A DNA stretch of 23,412 nt from Candidatus Woesearchaeota archaeon CG11_big_fil_rev_8_21_14_0_20_43_8 (GCA_002762705.1 PCVE01000081.1:1-23412), one strand, 5' to 3'; positions 1 through 8,002 are shown, counted from the stretch's first letter. Numbers and translations: made by a program. Notes: generated by a model not told the origin, from the letters alone.

Positions 1-11
1 AAAAGCCCATT

Positions 12-3000
12 GTGAAAAAACAAAAAAAACCATCACCACGACTGATCTCTAAAGATACAATCGGAGATAACTTACAAGTAGATTCTAAGAAGTCATATCC
101 TATTGTCGGGATCGGTGCATCTGCCGGAGGCTTAGAGGCATTGATCGAATTCTTGAAACAACTGCCAGCGAAGAATGGCATGGCTTTTGTCATTGTGCAG
201 CACCTTGACCCAAATCACCCAAGCATCCTCCCAGAACTGCTTTCCAGAGTGACAAAGATGGATGTCAAGCATGCACAGAACAACATGAAGATAGAGAAAG
301 ACAATGTCTATGTCATACCACCAAATACATATATCACAATAAAGAATCGCATACTAAAGCTCAGTTCAAATGTCAAATCGCAAGGACCACGGATGTCTAT
401 CGATTACTTCTTCAAGTCACTAGCAACTGACTTAGGCAATAATGCCATTGGGATAATCCTGTCTGGCAGCGGTTCTGATGGGACTTTTGGACTTGCTGAT
501 ATCAAGGAGCATGGTGGAGTCGCTTTTGTGCAGGATGCAAAAACCGCAAAATTCAACGGGATGCCACATAGTGCCATCGCGAATGGATCAATCGATTTTG
601 TGCTTCCTCCAAAAGAAATCGCGGATGAGCTTATCAGGATAACAAAGCATGATTATATCCATTCAAAAGCCAACAGCAACACTGTTGAAGAGAACTTGCA
701 ACTTACGACAAACAGGGGTCTTGGGCAATTGCTCAGACTGTTATATGACGCACGCGGTGTCGATTTTTCGGGCTACAAACAGACCACCATACTTCGTCGG
801 ATCAAGAGACGTATGCTCTTATGCAAAGCAGACACTTATGAAAATTATGCCGCATATTGCACAAAGAACCCAGATGAGATCATAGCCCTGTATCACGACC
901 TGCTGATCAAAGTGTCGACATTCTTTCGCGATCCTGATTCTTTTGACGCACTGAAAACAAAAGTCTTCCCAAACATGATCAAGAACCTGTCTGGCGCAAA
1001 GAAATCTCTTCGGATATGGGTGGGTGGCTGTGCCAATGGAGAAGAGGCATATTCGATCATCATATCTCTCCTTGAATATCTCGAGGATAAAGCTTCACGG
1101 TTCCAGATAAATCTATTCGCGACCGATATCGATGAAGAAGCGTTGATCAATGCAAGGAATGGCATATATCTTGAGAATATCGCGGCAGATGTATCTCCGG
1201 AAAGATTGCGGCGCTTCTTCTCAATCGTCGATAACAGATACCAGATAAACAAATCAGTCCGTGACTTATGCACTTTTGCAAGACATGATCTTTGCAGCGA
1301 TCCGCCATTTTCCAATCTTGATCTTATAAGTTGCCGAAACGTGCTCATATATTTAGAGAACCATGTCCAGAAAAAAGTCATCCCGATCTTCCATTATGCT
1401 CTCAAGCAAAATGGCCACCTTATGCTTGGTGGATCAGAGACTATCGGCACGTTCACAGACATATTCAATATCATCGACAAGAAGAATAGGATATATACTC
1501 GGCAGGCGACCATAAGCCCACATCCAGTAGATTTTTTTTCTGTGAAAAAATACCAGATAAAGGTCGGGCGTGAAAAGATGCAACAACATATAGACAGACC
1601 GATAGAATTTATGCCAAGAAAGGAATTCGATGTGTTCAAAGAAGCTGATCGAGCGATATTGAACAAGTATAATCCTGTAGGTGTCCTGATCAATGACAAG
1701 ATGGACATATTGCAGTTCCGTGGAGATACAAGCCATTATCTCATCCCGTCGCCGGGCAAAGCAAGTCTGAATCTTATGAAGATGTTACGTGATGGACTTG
1801 GGCCAAGTCTTCGCAACGCCATGAACGAAGCAAGGAAAGGGCGCAGTGTCCACAGAAATAACGTAAAAGTCCATTATGAACGAAAGATAATTGATGTAGA
1901 TATACAGGTGATCCCGCTCAACTTGCCGTCTGCTCAGTGTTTCATTGTCCTATTTGAGAGATCTGACTTAAATGTTCCAAAAAATAAAAGAGAACACAGC
2001 AAGACAACGAAAAGTGTCAAAAAAAATCAGAAACTTCATGAGGTAAGCCGACTGCTTGAGGAACTTGAAGATGCAAAAAGAGAGCTCCAGACCACAATTG
2101 AAGATAGTGATGCGACATCAGAAGAGCTGAAATCTGCTAACGAAGAGATACTTTCAAGCAATGAAGAGCTACAGAGCATGAATGAAGAGCTTGAGACAGC
2201 AAAAGAGGAGCTGCAATCCACAAATGAAGAGCTTATAACTGTCAATGAAGGGATTGAGAACAACAATCTTGAGCTTAGCAAGATGAACAGCGATTTCAAC
2301 AATATATTCAATAGCATCGATATCGCGCTCGTCATGCTTGATAGCGATCTTCGTATCCGAAGATTCTCCCAAAAAGCAGAGAACATATTGCATCTCATAC
2401 CGACAGACATCGGAAGATCGATCACAGACATCAGGCCAAGCATCCAGATACCGAATCAGGAGTCAGAGATCATAGAAGTGATGGACTCGGTGAAAGCAAA
2501 ATCATGGGAGATACAGAATAAAGAAGGGATCTGGTATCAGATACAGATAAAGCCATATATCGATGAAAAAAGAAAGATCGATGGAGTTGTGCTGTCTTAT
2601 CTGAATATACATTCGATAAAAGATGTCAATCGACTCACGCAACTGCTTAACGAAGCTAAGACAGCCAAGGATTATGCGGAAGCGATTGTGAAGATTGTGC
2701 CTGAGCCTCTGATTGTGATTGACAAAAGGATGGTCGTAAACACAGCAAACCAGGCATTCTATGACACATTCAATCTCACAGCAGACCTGACCCTCGGAAA
2801 GGTATTATTCCAGCTGAGCAATAATCAATGGGATCTGAAAAGCCTCAGGGGCCTTCTTGAGAACATAAGTCTAGATAGACCACACATAAGTAATCATTTC
2901 ATAGAACATGATTTTCTGGATATCGGACATATGACCCTGCTATTGAGTGCGCATATGATTACACAGATCGGTGATCAACACCCATTGATTTTGTTGGCGA

Positions 3001-3662
3001 TAAAAGATATAACAGAAAGCAAAAGATCCGAAGAGAAGATCAATAGATCGCTAATCATCAAAGAGACACTGCTAAAGGAAGTGCATCACCGCGTCAAGAA
3101 TAATCTCCAGATAATCTCAAGCCTCCTCAGGTTGCAGTCGAAACAGGCCAAAGATGAAAGATTGAAAGATGTATTGACTGAAAGCCAAAATAGGATAACA
3201 GCTATCGCATTGATACATGAGACACTCTATAGCTCAGAGAACATAGAGATAGTGGATCTGGAGAATTATATAATCAAGATAGGGAAAAGTCTTCTCCGTT
3301 CTTATGATATCTCACAAAATAAAATCCTGATAGATACCTATGTCAAGAATGTATATCTTGACATGAATATCTGTGTCACATGTGGTCTTATTCTTAGTGA
3401 ATTGATCACTAATTCCATAAAATATGCGTTTCCAGAAAATAAATCAGGTGTGATAAAGATATCCCTTACTAAGGACAAAAACACTATCCAATTGATCTAC
3501 CAAGACAATGGAGTCGGGTTGTCAGAAGAGCACCAAGAGGGTTATTCATCACTTGGCATGAAACTTGTGAAGACTCTGGTAGAACAGATAGATGGGACTT
3601 TAGAGATCGTGAGCAAGAAAGGGATGCATACCATAATTGTTTTTCCACTGCCAAAAGATTGA
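12..3662 (+). CDS. CheB-CheR-PAS fused sensor histidine kinase (HisKA_2 type)
   Basis: A 1216-residue cytoplasmic signalling fusion with no membrane segment. Residues 30-205 form a CheB methylesterase domain with the expected triad S37 (GASAGG), H64 (QHLDP) and D156 (GSGSDG), but no receiver domain precedes it. Residues 235-500 form a CheR methyltransferase (LLIKVSTFFRD, a VGGCANGEEAYS SAM-binding loop, FATDID, ISCRNVLIYL). A PAS-like segment spans about 540-650, then a long Glu-rich coiled coil (670-760) with repeated NEEL/EELQS units, then PAS domains at about 762-870 and 885-1000. The C-terminus is a HisKA_2 DHp (LLKEVHHRVKNNLQ, H1025/H1026) and an HATPase (N1134, DNGVGL at 1165-1170, SLGMKLV). 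This CheB-CheR-kinase order is a known bacterial and archaeal architecture. The start is a GTG; the frame stays open to the window edge, so a few more residues may lie upstream. No other chemotaxis genes are visible. Its DHp is close to that of the kinase at 5803-7989. Confidence 0.93.
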   Translation: MKKQKKPSPRLISKDTIGDNLQVDSKKSYPIVGIGASAGGLEALIEFLKQLPAKNGMAFVIVQHLDPNHPSILPELLSRVTKMDVKHAQNNMKIEKDNVYVIPPNTYITIKNRILKLSSNVKSQGPRMSIDYFFKSLATDLGNNAIGIILSGSGSDGTFGLADIKEHGGVAFVQDAKTAKFNGMPHSAIANGSIDFVLPPKEIADELIRITKHDYIHSKANSNTVEENLQLTTNRGLGQLLRLLYDARGVDFSGYKQTTILRRIKRRMLLCKADTYENYAAYCTKNPDEIIALYHDLLIKVSTFFRDPDSFDALKTKVFPNMIKNLSGAKKSLRIWVGGCANGEEAYSIIISLLEYLEDKASRFQINLFATDIDEEALINARNGIYLENIAADVSPERLRRFFSIVDNRYQINKSVRDLCTFARHDLCSDPPFSNLDLISCRNVLIYLENHVQKKVIPIFHYALKQNGHLMLGGSETIGTFTDIFNIIDKKNRIYTRQATISPHPVDFFSVKKYQIKVGREKMQQHIDRPIEFMPRKEFDVFKEADRAILNKYNPVGVLINDKMDILQFRGDTSHYLIPSPGKASLNLMKMLRDGLGPSLRNAMNEARKGRSVHRNNVKVHYERKIIDVDIQVIPLNLPSAQCFIVLFERSDLNVPKNKREHSKTTKSVKKNQKLHEVSRLLEELEDAKRELQTTIEDSDATSEELKSANEEILSSNEELQSMNEELETAKEELQSTNEELITVNEGIENNNLELSKMNSDFNNIFNSIDIALVMLDSDLRIRRFSQKAENILHLIPTDIGRSITDIRPSIQIPNQESEIIEVMDSVKAKSWEIQNKEGIWYQIQIKPYIDEKRKIDGVVLSYLNIHSIKDVNRLTQLLNEAKTAKDYAEAIVKIVPEPLIVIDKRMVVNTANQAFYDTFNLTADLTLGKVLFQLSNNQWDLKSLRGLLENISLDRPHISNHFIEHDFLDIGHMTLLLSAHMITQIGDQHPLILLAIKDITESKRSEEKINRSLIIKETLLKEVHHRVKNNLQIISSLLRLQSKQAKDERLKDVLTESQNRITAIALIHETLYSSENIEIVDLENYIIKIGKSLLRSYDISQNKILIDTYVKNVYLDMNICVTCGLILSELITNSIKYAFPENKSGVIKISLTKDKNTIQLIYQDNGVGLSEEHQEGYSSLGMKLVKTLVEQIDGTLEIVSKKGMHTIIVFPLPKD

Positions 3663-3749
3663 TGATATTGGTCTAGATGGCTGTTCTAATAAATTTTAGG
3701 GAATTTCTATACAATTGTTTTGCTTAGAATCAAAGGAAGTACATTATTG

Positions 3750-3772
3750 TTGACAAGAAATCGTTTTGTCAA
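3750..3772. repeat. Short inverted repeat
   Basis: TTGACAA and TTGTCAA are perfect 7-base arms around a 9-base loop, immediately followed by A7 on the plus strand. It lies between the 3' end of the CheB-CheR kinase gene and the 3' end of the minus-strand mini-operon, where a transcript-end hairpin would fit. The stem is AT-rich and weak, so this could be chance. Confidence 0.35.
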
Positions 3773-3802
3773 AAAAATCTGAGAAAAGACAAAGTAAAAA
3801 AA
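3771..3802 (-). terminator. T-tract terminator of the mini-operon
   Basis: Two T7 runs on the minus strand (3802-3796 and 3777-3771) lie 36 and 61 bases past the stop of the second mini-gene. Archaeal RNA polymerase terminates at such T tracts without needing a hairpin, so this fits the end of the small transcript that begins near 4120. Confidence 0.45.
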
Positions 3803-3837
3803 TCACCTCTTTTGCTAGGGAAGGGTTCCTTACATGG

Positions 3838-3969
3838 CTAAGCCATATAGGCAGAAAGTCGTTTACATGGGAAATCATCCTTCTGTATGATTATTATGTT
3901 TTTGTCTTCGATCGCCTCTGTCTTGTAGAAATCTCCGATCACAGATCCCCCCATCACTGATAGCACCAT
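3838..3969 (-). CDS. Hypothetical mini-protein B (43 aa)
   Basis: A 43-codon frame (begins MVLSVMGGSVIGDFY, ends FPCKRLSAYMA) that I read directly on the minus strand. Its ATG lies one base after the stop of mini-gene A (TGA-G-ATG). A strong SD-like GAGGTGGTG, made by the last codons of mini-gene A, stands 4 bases before it, so the two look translationally coupled. The sequence alternates a Gly-rich start, an acidic-basic middle and a run of four Ile, which would suit a small beta-rich fold. I recognise no family. It is followed by T7 tracts. Coding is supported by the SD, the coupling and the shared promoter, not by homology. Confidence 0.5.
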   Translation of the reverse strand: MVLSVMGGSVIGDFYKTEAIEDKNIIIIQKDDFPCKRLSAYMA

Positions 3970-3970
3970 C

Positions 3971-4078
3971 TCACACCACCTCAAGCGCATCTTTTGGTAT
4001 TATACCATACTTATCCCAGTATTCTACCCGAAGTTTCTGGAAAAATAATTTCCGTTCGATTCTGTCTATCTCTCGCAT
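3971..4078 (-). CDS. Hypothetical mini-protein A (35 aa)
   Basis: A 35-codon frame (begins MREIDRIERKLFFQ, ends IPKDALEVV) on the minus strand, rich in charged and aromatic residues and predicted mostly helical. GGGGTG stands 6 bases before the ATG, a good archaeal ribosome binding site. A TATA box at 4141-4148 puts the transcript start near 4118, giving a leader of about 40 bases. The same frame stays open upstream to 4159 and reads a C-x2-C then C-x2-H spacing (YCQLC ... ICGVH) just before the chosen start, but no ATG, GTG or TTG opens that longer frame apart from a GTG within it three codons upstream of the ATG. The gene may therefore be a remnant of, or a shortened relative of, a small zinc-finger protein. 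No family recognised. Confidence 0.5.
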   Translation of the reverse strand: MREIDRIERKLFFQKLRVEYWDKYGIIPKDALEVV

Positions 4079-4140
4079 CTCATGCACCCCACATATTGAT
4101 TTTCGTCCATCCGGACATAACTGACAATAGACAAGGAAAT

Positions 4141-4148
4141 TATATAAG
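4141..4148 (-). promoter_or_regulatory. TATA box of the mini-operon
   Basis: CTTATATA on the minus strand, 63-70 bases before the ATG of mini-gene A. Archaeal transcripts start about 25 bases after the box, which here leaves a leader long enough for the GGGGTG ribosome binding site. Confidence 0.5.
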
Positions 4149-4201
4149 ATTAATCACCGATAAATTGCTTATCTTCTGAATAGGCCGATTAAAATTTGGA
4201 G

Positions 4202-4229
4202 AAAAAGAGAAAGAAAATCTAAGGAAAAA
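4202..4229 (-). terminator. T-rich terminator region after the receiver-Lrp gene
   Basis: On the minus strand, the 30 bases after the receiver-Lrp stop contain T5, T4 and T5 runs separated by C/T-rich bases. This is the usual form of an archaeal terminator and separates that gene from the mini-operon promoter at 4141-4148. Confidence 0.45.
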
Positions 4230-4233
4230 GATA

Positions 4234-5682
4234 TCATGCACGAGGTTTTTTCTTTGTATTCTTAGTCGCATCGTCAGGGACATAACTTATCGGGTTTATC
4301 TTATAGTCCTTGTAGACATTTGCGACATCCATGGAGACATAATGACTATTGAAATCTTCTTTGAACTTTTCAAGAAGCGAGTTCAGACGTTCCATGTTCT
4401 CGACATGCAGGCAGAGTGAGAGATCATAATCTCCCAGATATTCATACGCGTAAAGCAAGGCATTTGTATTGTCAAAATATTCTATGATCGACATTATCTT
4501 CTCAGAATCCTTGACCTTGATATACATATGCGCATGCACATCGTCGAATTTTGTCTGGTCCAAAATTGTTGTGTAACCGCAGATGACACCATTCTTCTCG
4601 AGTTTTTTGATGTGATATTGGACAACACGAGAATCCTGCCCGACCTCTTTTGCCACATCGACAAGTTTCATCCTTGCATCAGCAGATAGCAATCGGATTA
4701 TCTTGATCTCTATCTCATCAGGGACATATAATACAGGATGTCCGGAAAAAAGCATAGATTTCCGATTATACTGCTTGCCTGGCAGAAGATATTTCTGCTG
4801 TAGCTTATGCAGCGAGATCATGACATGTATGTTCTTGCTGCTGATATGGTCGCCCATCAGGCGCTCCATACCGCTCATGAGCTCTCTGACTTTGATAGGG
4901 CTTGAGTATGCGACCATGATCGAGACATCATGTCCCCCTTGCATCATCTGAAGGTTCAGTACTTCAGGATTCTTATGCAGGTATTCGACAAGATCCTTCT
5001 CGATCTTAGGTGTGATCTTCTGGAATTTGAGGAAGATCTGATAATAAAACATACCAAGACGCGTGACATCTATCAGTGCCTCGAAATTCTTGATATAACC
5101 ATCACGGATAAGCCTCTTTATACGATAGTTGATTGTCTCTTTTGGCAATCGTATGCATTTTCCGATCTCTGACGCCGACATGCGGGCATTGTCATCCAGG
5201 AGACCAAGGATACGGCGATCAAAAAGATCAAGATCCATGTTCGGCATTGTTTTGCTTGCTTTATAGAGTTTTTTATAATCATCTTTCTCAGTGGTGAGTT
5301 TTTCTGATTCAGCAGACCTGGCAAGAGATAGTTCGATCGTGTTCTTGAGCGAGCGTTCATCATATGGTTTTAAGAGGTATCCATAAGATTCACAGGTTTT
5401 GGCGCGCTTGAGGCTCTCTTCGTCGCTGTATGATGTGAGGAAAACAATCGGCTTCTTATTGTGCGTAGAGATATGCTTTGCGACATCCAGGCCGTCTTTC
5501 TTGCCTTTGATCTTGATATCCATAAGGACCAGATCAGGGTCAGTCTTCTCAAAGATCGATATCGCCTCATCATAAGACTCAGCGAGCCCAACAACATCAT
5601 AACCGATAGCAGTCAATGTGCTCTCGATGTCTTTTGCGACAATCTTCTCATCTTCTACCACTAATATCTTGTTTTTCATCAT
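4234..5682 (-). CDS. Response regulator: receiver domain fused to two Lrp/AsnC modules
   Basis: A 482-residue protein. Residues 4-125 are a receiver domain: acidic pair E10/D11, phospho-acceptor D55 (LVLMDIK), T83 (FLTSYSD) and K105 (LLKPYD). After a linker come two successive Lrp/AsnC-like units, each a winged helix plus a RAM-like ligand/oligomer domain: HTH about 150-200 (DRRILGLLDDNARMSASEIG) with RAM about 205-295, and HTH about 322-370 (DARMKLVDVAKEVGQ) with RAM about 380-465. The tail is basic. It should bind DNA and be switched by phosphorylation from a histidine kinase, most simply the one encoded just upstream at 5803-7989. I chose ATG 5682 because GGTG lies 7 bases before it and a TATA box lies at 5733-5743; a longer frame to 5769 would run through that promoter. 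Receiver-Lrp fusions are uncommon, and a doubled Lrp part is more so (family knowledge). Confidence 0.9.
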   Translation of the reverse strand: MMKNKILVVEDEKIVAKDIESTLTAIGYDVVGLAESYDEAISIFEKTDPDLVLMDIKIKGKKDGLDVAKHISTHNKKPIVFLTSYSDEESLKRAKTCESYGYLLKPYDERSLKNTIELSLARSAESEKLTTEKDDYKKLYKASKTMPNMDLDLFDRRILGLLDDNARMSASEIGKCIRLPKETINYRIKRLIRDGYIKNFEALIDVTRLGMFYYQIFLKFQKITPKIEKDLVEYLHKNPEVLNLQMMQGGHDVSIMVAYSSPIKVRELMSGMERLMGDHISSKNIHVMISLHKLQQKYLLPGKQYNRKSMLFSGHPVLYVPDEIEIKIIRLLSADARMKLVDVAKEVGQDSRVVQYHIKKLEKNGVICGYTTILDQTKFDDVHAHMYIKVKDSEKIMSIIEYFDNTNALLYAYEYLGDYDLSLCLHVENMERLNSLLEKFKEDFNSHYVSMDVANVYKDYKINPISYVPDDATKNTKKKPRA

Positions 5683-5732
5683 TTGGATGCACCAACATTT
5701 TTTAGGGAACAGTTTAAGCCGCACCGCACTGT

Positions 5733-5743
5733 ATTTATATATA
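5733..5743 (-). promoter_or_regulatory. TATA box of the receiver-Lrp gene
   Basis: TATATATAAAT on the minus strand, about 55 bases before ATG 5682. It predicts a transcript start near 5712 and a leader of about 30 bases carrying the GGTG site. The regulator can thus be transcribed independently of the kinase gene upstream. Confidence 0.6.
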
Positions 5744-5802
5744 CTTGATGGCCATTGCCTTGAAAACAAAAAAAGACCACCGATTTTTTGATTTTAAGCA
5801 TA

Positions 5803-7989
5803 TCAATATCTAAGGTCATTATTCATTGGAAAAGTTATACGGACAGAGCCCCCCTCTTTATTGGTGATGTCAATCTCACCATTAAGTTTCGCGACAAACG
5901 TGCTCACTAACTGAAGCCCAAGTGAATCCGTTTTTTTGATATTGGCCCCATCAGGAAAGCCAGATCCATCATCGATGACGCATAATTCTATCTTCTGTTT
6001 ATGCTTTTTCAGTCTGATTGTGATATTGCCCCCAGTGACATTGTCAAAGGCATGTTTCAGTGAATTGGTCACAAGCTCATTTATGATAAGTCCGCAGGAT
6101 ATCGCATCATCAGTCGAGAAGATAAGATCATCGACATCAAATCTCACGTTGACATTAGTCTTCTGATTGCAGCAATCCAGGATATATGTCTTAAGGTCCC
6201 TTACATAAGTCTGCATCTTGATCTTTGCGAGGCTTTCGGATTTATAGAGGAGCTCATGGACAAGTGATATCGATTTCACACGATTTTTACTCTCTTTCAA
6301 TGCGAACTGGATACTTGGATCAGCCGACTTTTTGGATTGTAGATTGAGCATGCTTGAGATTATCTGCAAATTGTTCTTGACCCGATGATGTATCTCTTTG
6401 ATAAGCGACTCTTTCTCGTTTAATGCTGCTTCAAGCTTCTTCTGCCAAAGGATCTCAGCAGTCACATTATGCTGTGATATGACAAAACCATCCGGCTTCT
6501 TCTTGCTGTCACGCACACAGACCATGGTCCAGTCCCAATATTTCTTCGGTTCACCGTTAGATTTCTGTGACGTCGGCAGATTCGCTTTCAACCGCATGAC
6601 TTTTCCAGTCTTCTTGGCAAGCTCAAACAGTTCCTGGTTCTTATCTTCTGGAAAGACATCGAACCAATTCTTTCCTATCATCGAAGATTTTTTCATATTC
6701 GATTCGTTTGCATAAGCCGCATTCACATCTATGATATTGAAATCGTTGTCAAGATACGCAAGATTGGTCTCAGTGTTCTCAAGCACAGTAGATAGGATAT
6801 TTTTTTGTTTCCTCAATTCCCAAAGAAGCTGTTCACGTAGATCATCTTTTCTTTTTTGCTCAGTTATGTCTTGCACGACACCAAAACCATCATGTGACTT
6901 GCCTCTGCTGTCTATCTCAATATCACCAAGCAATCTCACCCAACGCACATCTCCACTTACTATAATCCTTAGCTCAATATCAAAATGCCCATTACGCATC
7001 GCTAGATCCCAGGTTTTTATGATCAGAGCACGATCGTCTGGATGGACTTTTGTTATAAATTCTTTTTTAGTATGTTTTTCTTCTTTTGAGAGACCGATCA
7101 TCCTGCATGCCTCTTCAGATAGATGAAATTCATCGTTAGTCGCATCAAATCTCCAGCCACCTATGCTAGCGACAGATTGGGCACGCTTGATCTCTTCATT
7201 GCTCTCAAGCAGCTTTTTTTCGATAAGTTTCTTTTTAGTCACATCTTTTCCATATAGATTGACATATCCATATTCGACTATCGGCACGATGCTGACCACA
7301 AAAACATGTTCACTTGCCTCGATCTCGACTTCTTTAGATTTCTTAGACCGTATCGCGGCTTTGACTTGAGAGAAAAGATGACCTAATATGCGGCTTATAT
7401 CATCATTATCAGCTTTCCATTGACGCAGAAGCATTCTGCTTGCCTTGTTCGCATACATGATCCTACCATCATATGCTACACGAAGAACTGGCGATGGATC
7501 CTCTGAAGGGAACCGAGAGACCATCTCTAGTTCAGTAAACTCTTTTGTCTGTTTTGATATATCCCGTACGATATGGATACTGCCCGTGATCTTTCCTCGT
7601 TTATCAAAAAGCGGCGTAGTGATTATAAGCAGATATTTCCCACTTACATCATCATATATCTCTGCCGAATGTTCCTTGCCATCTTTCAATATGAGAGAAT
7701 GCGGACAGAATTGATGTGGTTTTGGTAGACGATGTATACAACGGAAACATGAAAGGCCGATGCATTCTTCAGGTCGCTTTCCGATAAATTTCGCCATCGA
7801 GCTGTTGACGTGGATGATCTTATGGTTATTATCATGGATTGAGATCATATCCGGGATGCTATCTAAAGTGTCATCCAAAATATGCACTGCAGGTGTTTCA
7901 AGAAGCGCAGAACTGGTTTTGTTAATGGAAGAAGAAGTCTTTTCTGCTGGCCAGTGTTCGATCTTTGATAGGTTTTTTTCGGATATCAT
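5803..7989 (-). CDS. Multi-PAS sensor histidine kinase (HisKA_2 type)
   Basis: A 728-residue soluble kinase with no membrane segment. There are four PAS-like segments at about 38-147, 155-252, 268-378 and 395-512. The third has the PAS_3 signature (VHPDDR, RWVRLLGDIEID, DITEQK). The first has a cysteine cluster (C76, C81, C84, C95, with H86, H92 and H97 nearby). The DHp reads LIKEIHHRVKNNLQIISS (H534/H535), followed by an HATPase with E638/N642 (NELVTNS), DDGSGF (673-678) and DSLGLQLV. The family senses signals through PAS and phosphorylates a receiver; the receiver-Lrp gene 120 bases downstream on the same strand is the natural partner (inference). ATG 7989 is the first in-frame start, just after an in-frame TGA, with GGTGA 6 bases before it. 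A stronger SD nearby serves an out-of-frame ATG. Confidence 0.93.
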   Translation of the reverse strand: MISEKNLSKIEHWPAEKTSSSINKTSSALLETPAVHILDDTLDSIPDMISIHDNNHKIIHVNSSMAKFIGKRPEECIGLSCFRCIHRLPKPHQFCPHSLILKDGKEHSAEIYDDVSGKYLLIITTPLFDKRGKITGSIHIVRDISKQTKEFTELEMVSRFPSEDPSPVLRVAYDGRIMYANKASRMLLRQWKADNDDISRILGHLFSQVKAAIRSKKSKEVEIEASEHVFVVSIVPIVEYGYVNLYGKDVTKKKLIEKKLLESNEEIKRAQSVASIGGWRFDATNDEFHLSEEACRMIGLSKEEKHTKKEFITKVHPDDRALIIKTWDLAMRNGHFDIELRIIVSGDVRWVRLLGDIEIDSRGKSHDGFGVVQDITEQKRKDDLREQLLWELRKQKNILSTVLENTETNLAYLDNDFNIIDVNAAYANESNMKKSSMIGKNWFDVFPEDKNQELFELAKKTGKVMRLKANLPTSQKSNGEPKKYWDWTMVCVRDSKKKPDGFVISQHNVTAEILWQKKLEAALNEKESLIKEIHHRVKNNLQIISSMLNLQSKKSADPSIQFALKESKNRVKSISLVHELLYKSESLAKIKMQTYVRDLKTYILDCCNQKTNVNVRFDVDDLIFSTDDAISCGLIINELVTNSLKHAFDNVTGGNITIRLKKHKQKIELCVIDDGSGFPDGANIKKTDSLGLQLVSTFVAKLNGEIDITNKEGGSVRITFPMNNDLRY

Positions 7990-8002
7990 GAGTTCTCACC
8001 AT
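7922..8002 (-). other. Possible overlapping leader ORF before the PAS kinase
   Basis: A 26-codon frame (begins MVRTHDIRKK) starts 13 bases upstream of the kinase ATG in another frame and overlaps its first 22 codons. The best ribosome binding site in the region, GAGGTGA at 8008-8014, stands 5 bases before this ATG. The kinase start must use the weaker GGTGA inside the leader frame. This could lower or regulate kinase translation, or be chance. Confidence 0.25.

Larger units (their letters stand above)
3663..3837. other. Non-coding stretch after the CheB-CheR kinase
   Basis: This is the left part of the 570-base gap between the large kinase and the receiver-Lrp gene. I see no credible gene here. 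It holds an AT-rich segment after the kinase stop, a perfect 7-base inverted repeat (3750-3772) and two A7 runs that act as T7 runs on the minus strand. The rest of the gap (3838-4233) carries the two mini-genes, their promoter and a T-rich terminator region. Confidence 0.5.

Noticed and set aside
2050..2290. Tandem-repeat array
   Set aside because: The repeated GAAGAGCT-like units come from NEEL/EELQS heptads of a protein coiled coil, not from a DNA repeat or CRISPR.
2036..2443. Long Ser-rich minus-strand frame
   Set aside because: It is the complement of the Glu/Leu-rich coiled coil of the CheB-CheR kinase; the low-complexity repeat keeps it open.
3766..4179. Plus-strand frames of 64 and 61 codons in the 570-base gap
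   Set aside because: No ribosome binding site or promoter, unusual composition, and they lie opposite the better-supported minus-strand mini-genes.
5683..5769. N-terminal extension of the receiver-Lrp protein by 29 residues
   Set aside because: It would run through the TATA box at 5733-5743; ATG 5682 has a GGTG site and the receiver domain starts right after it.
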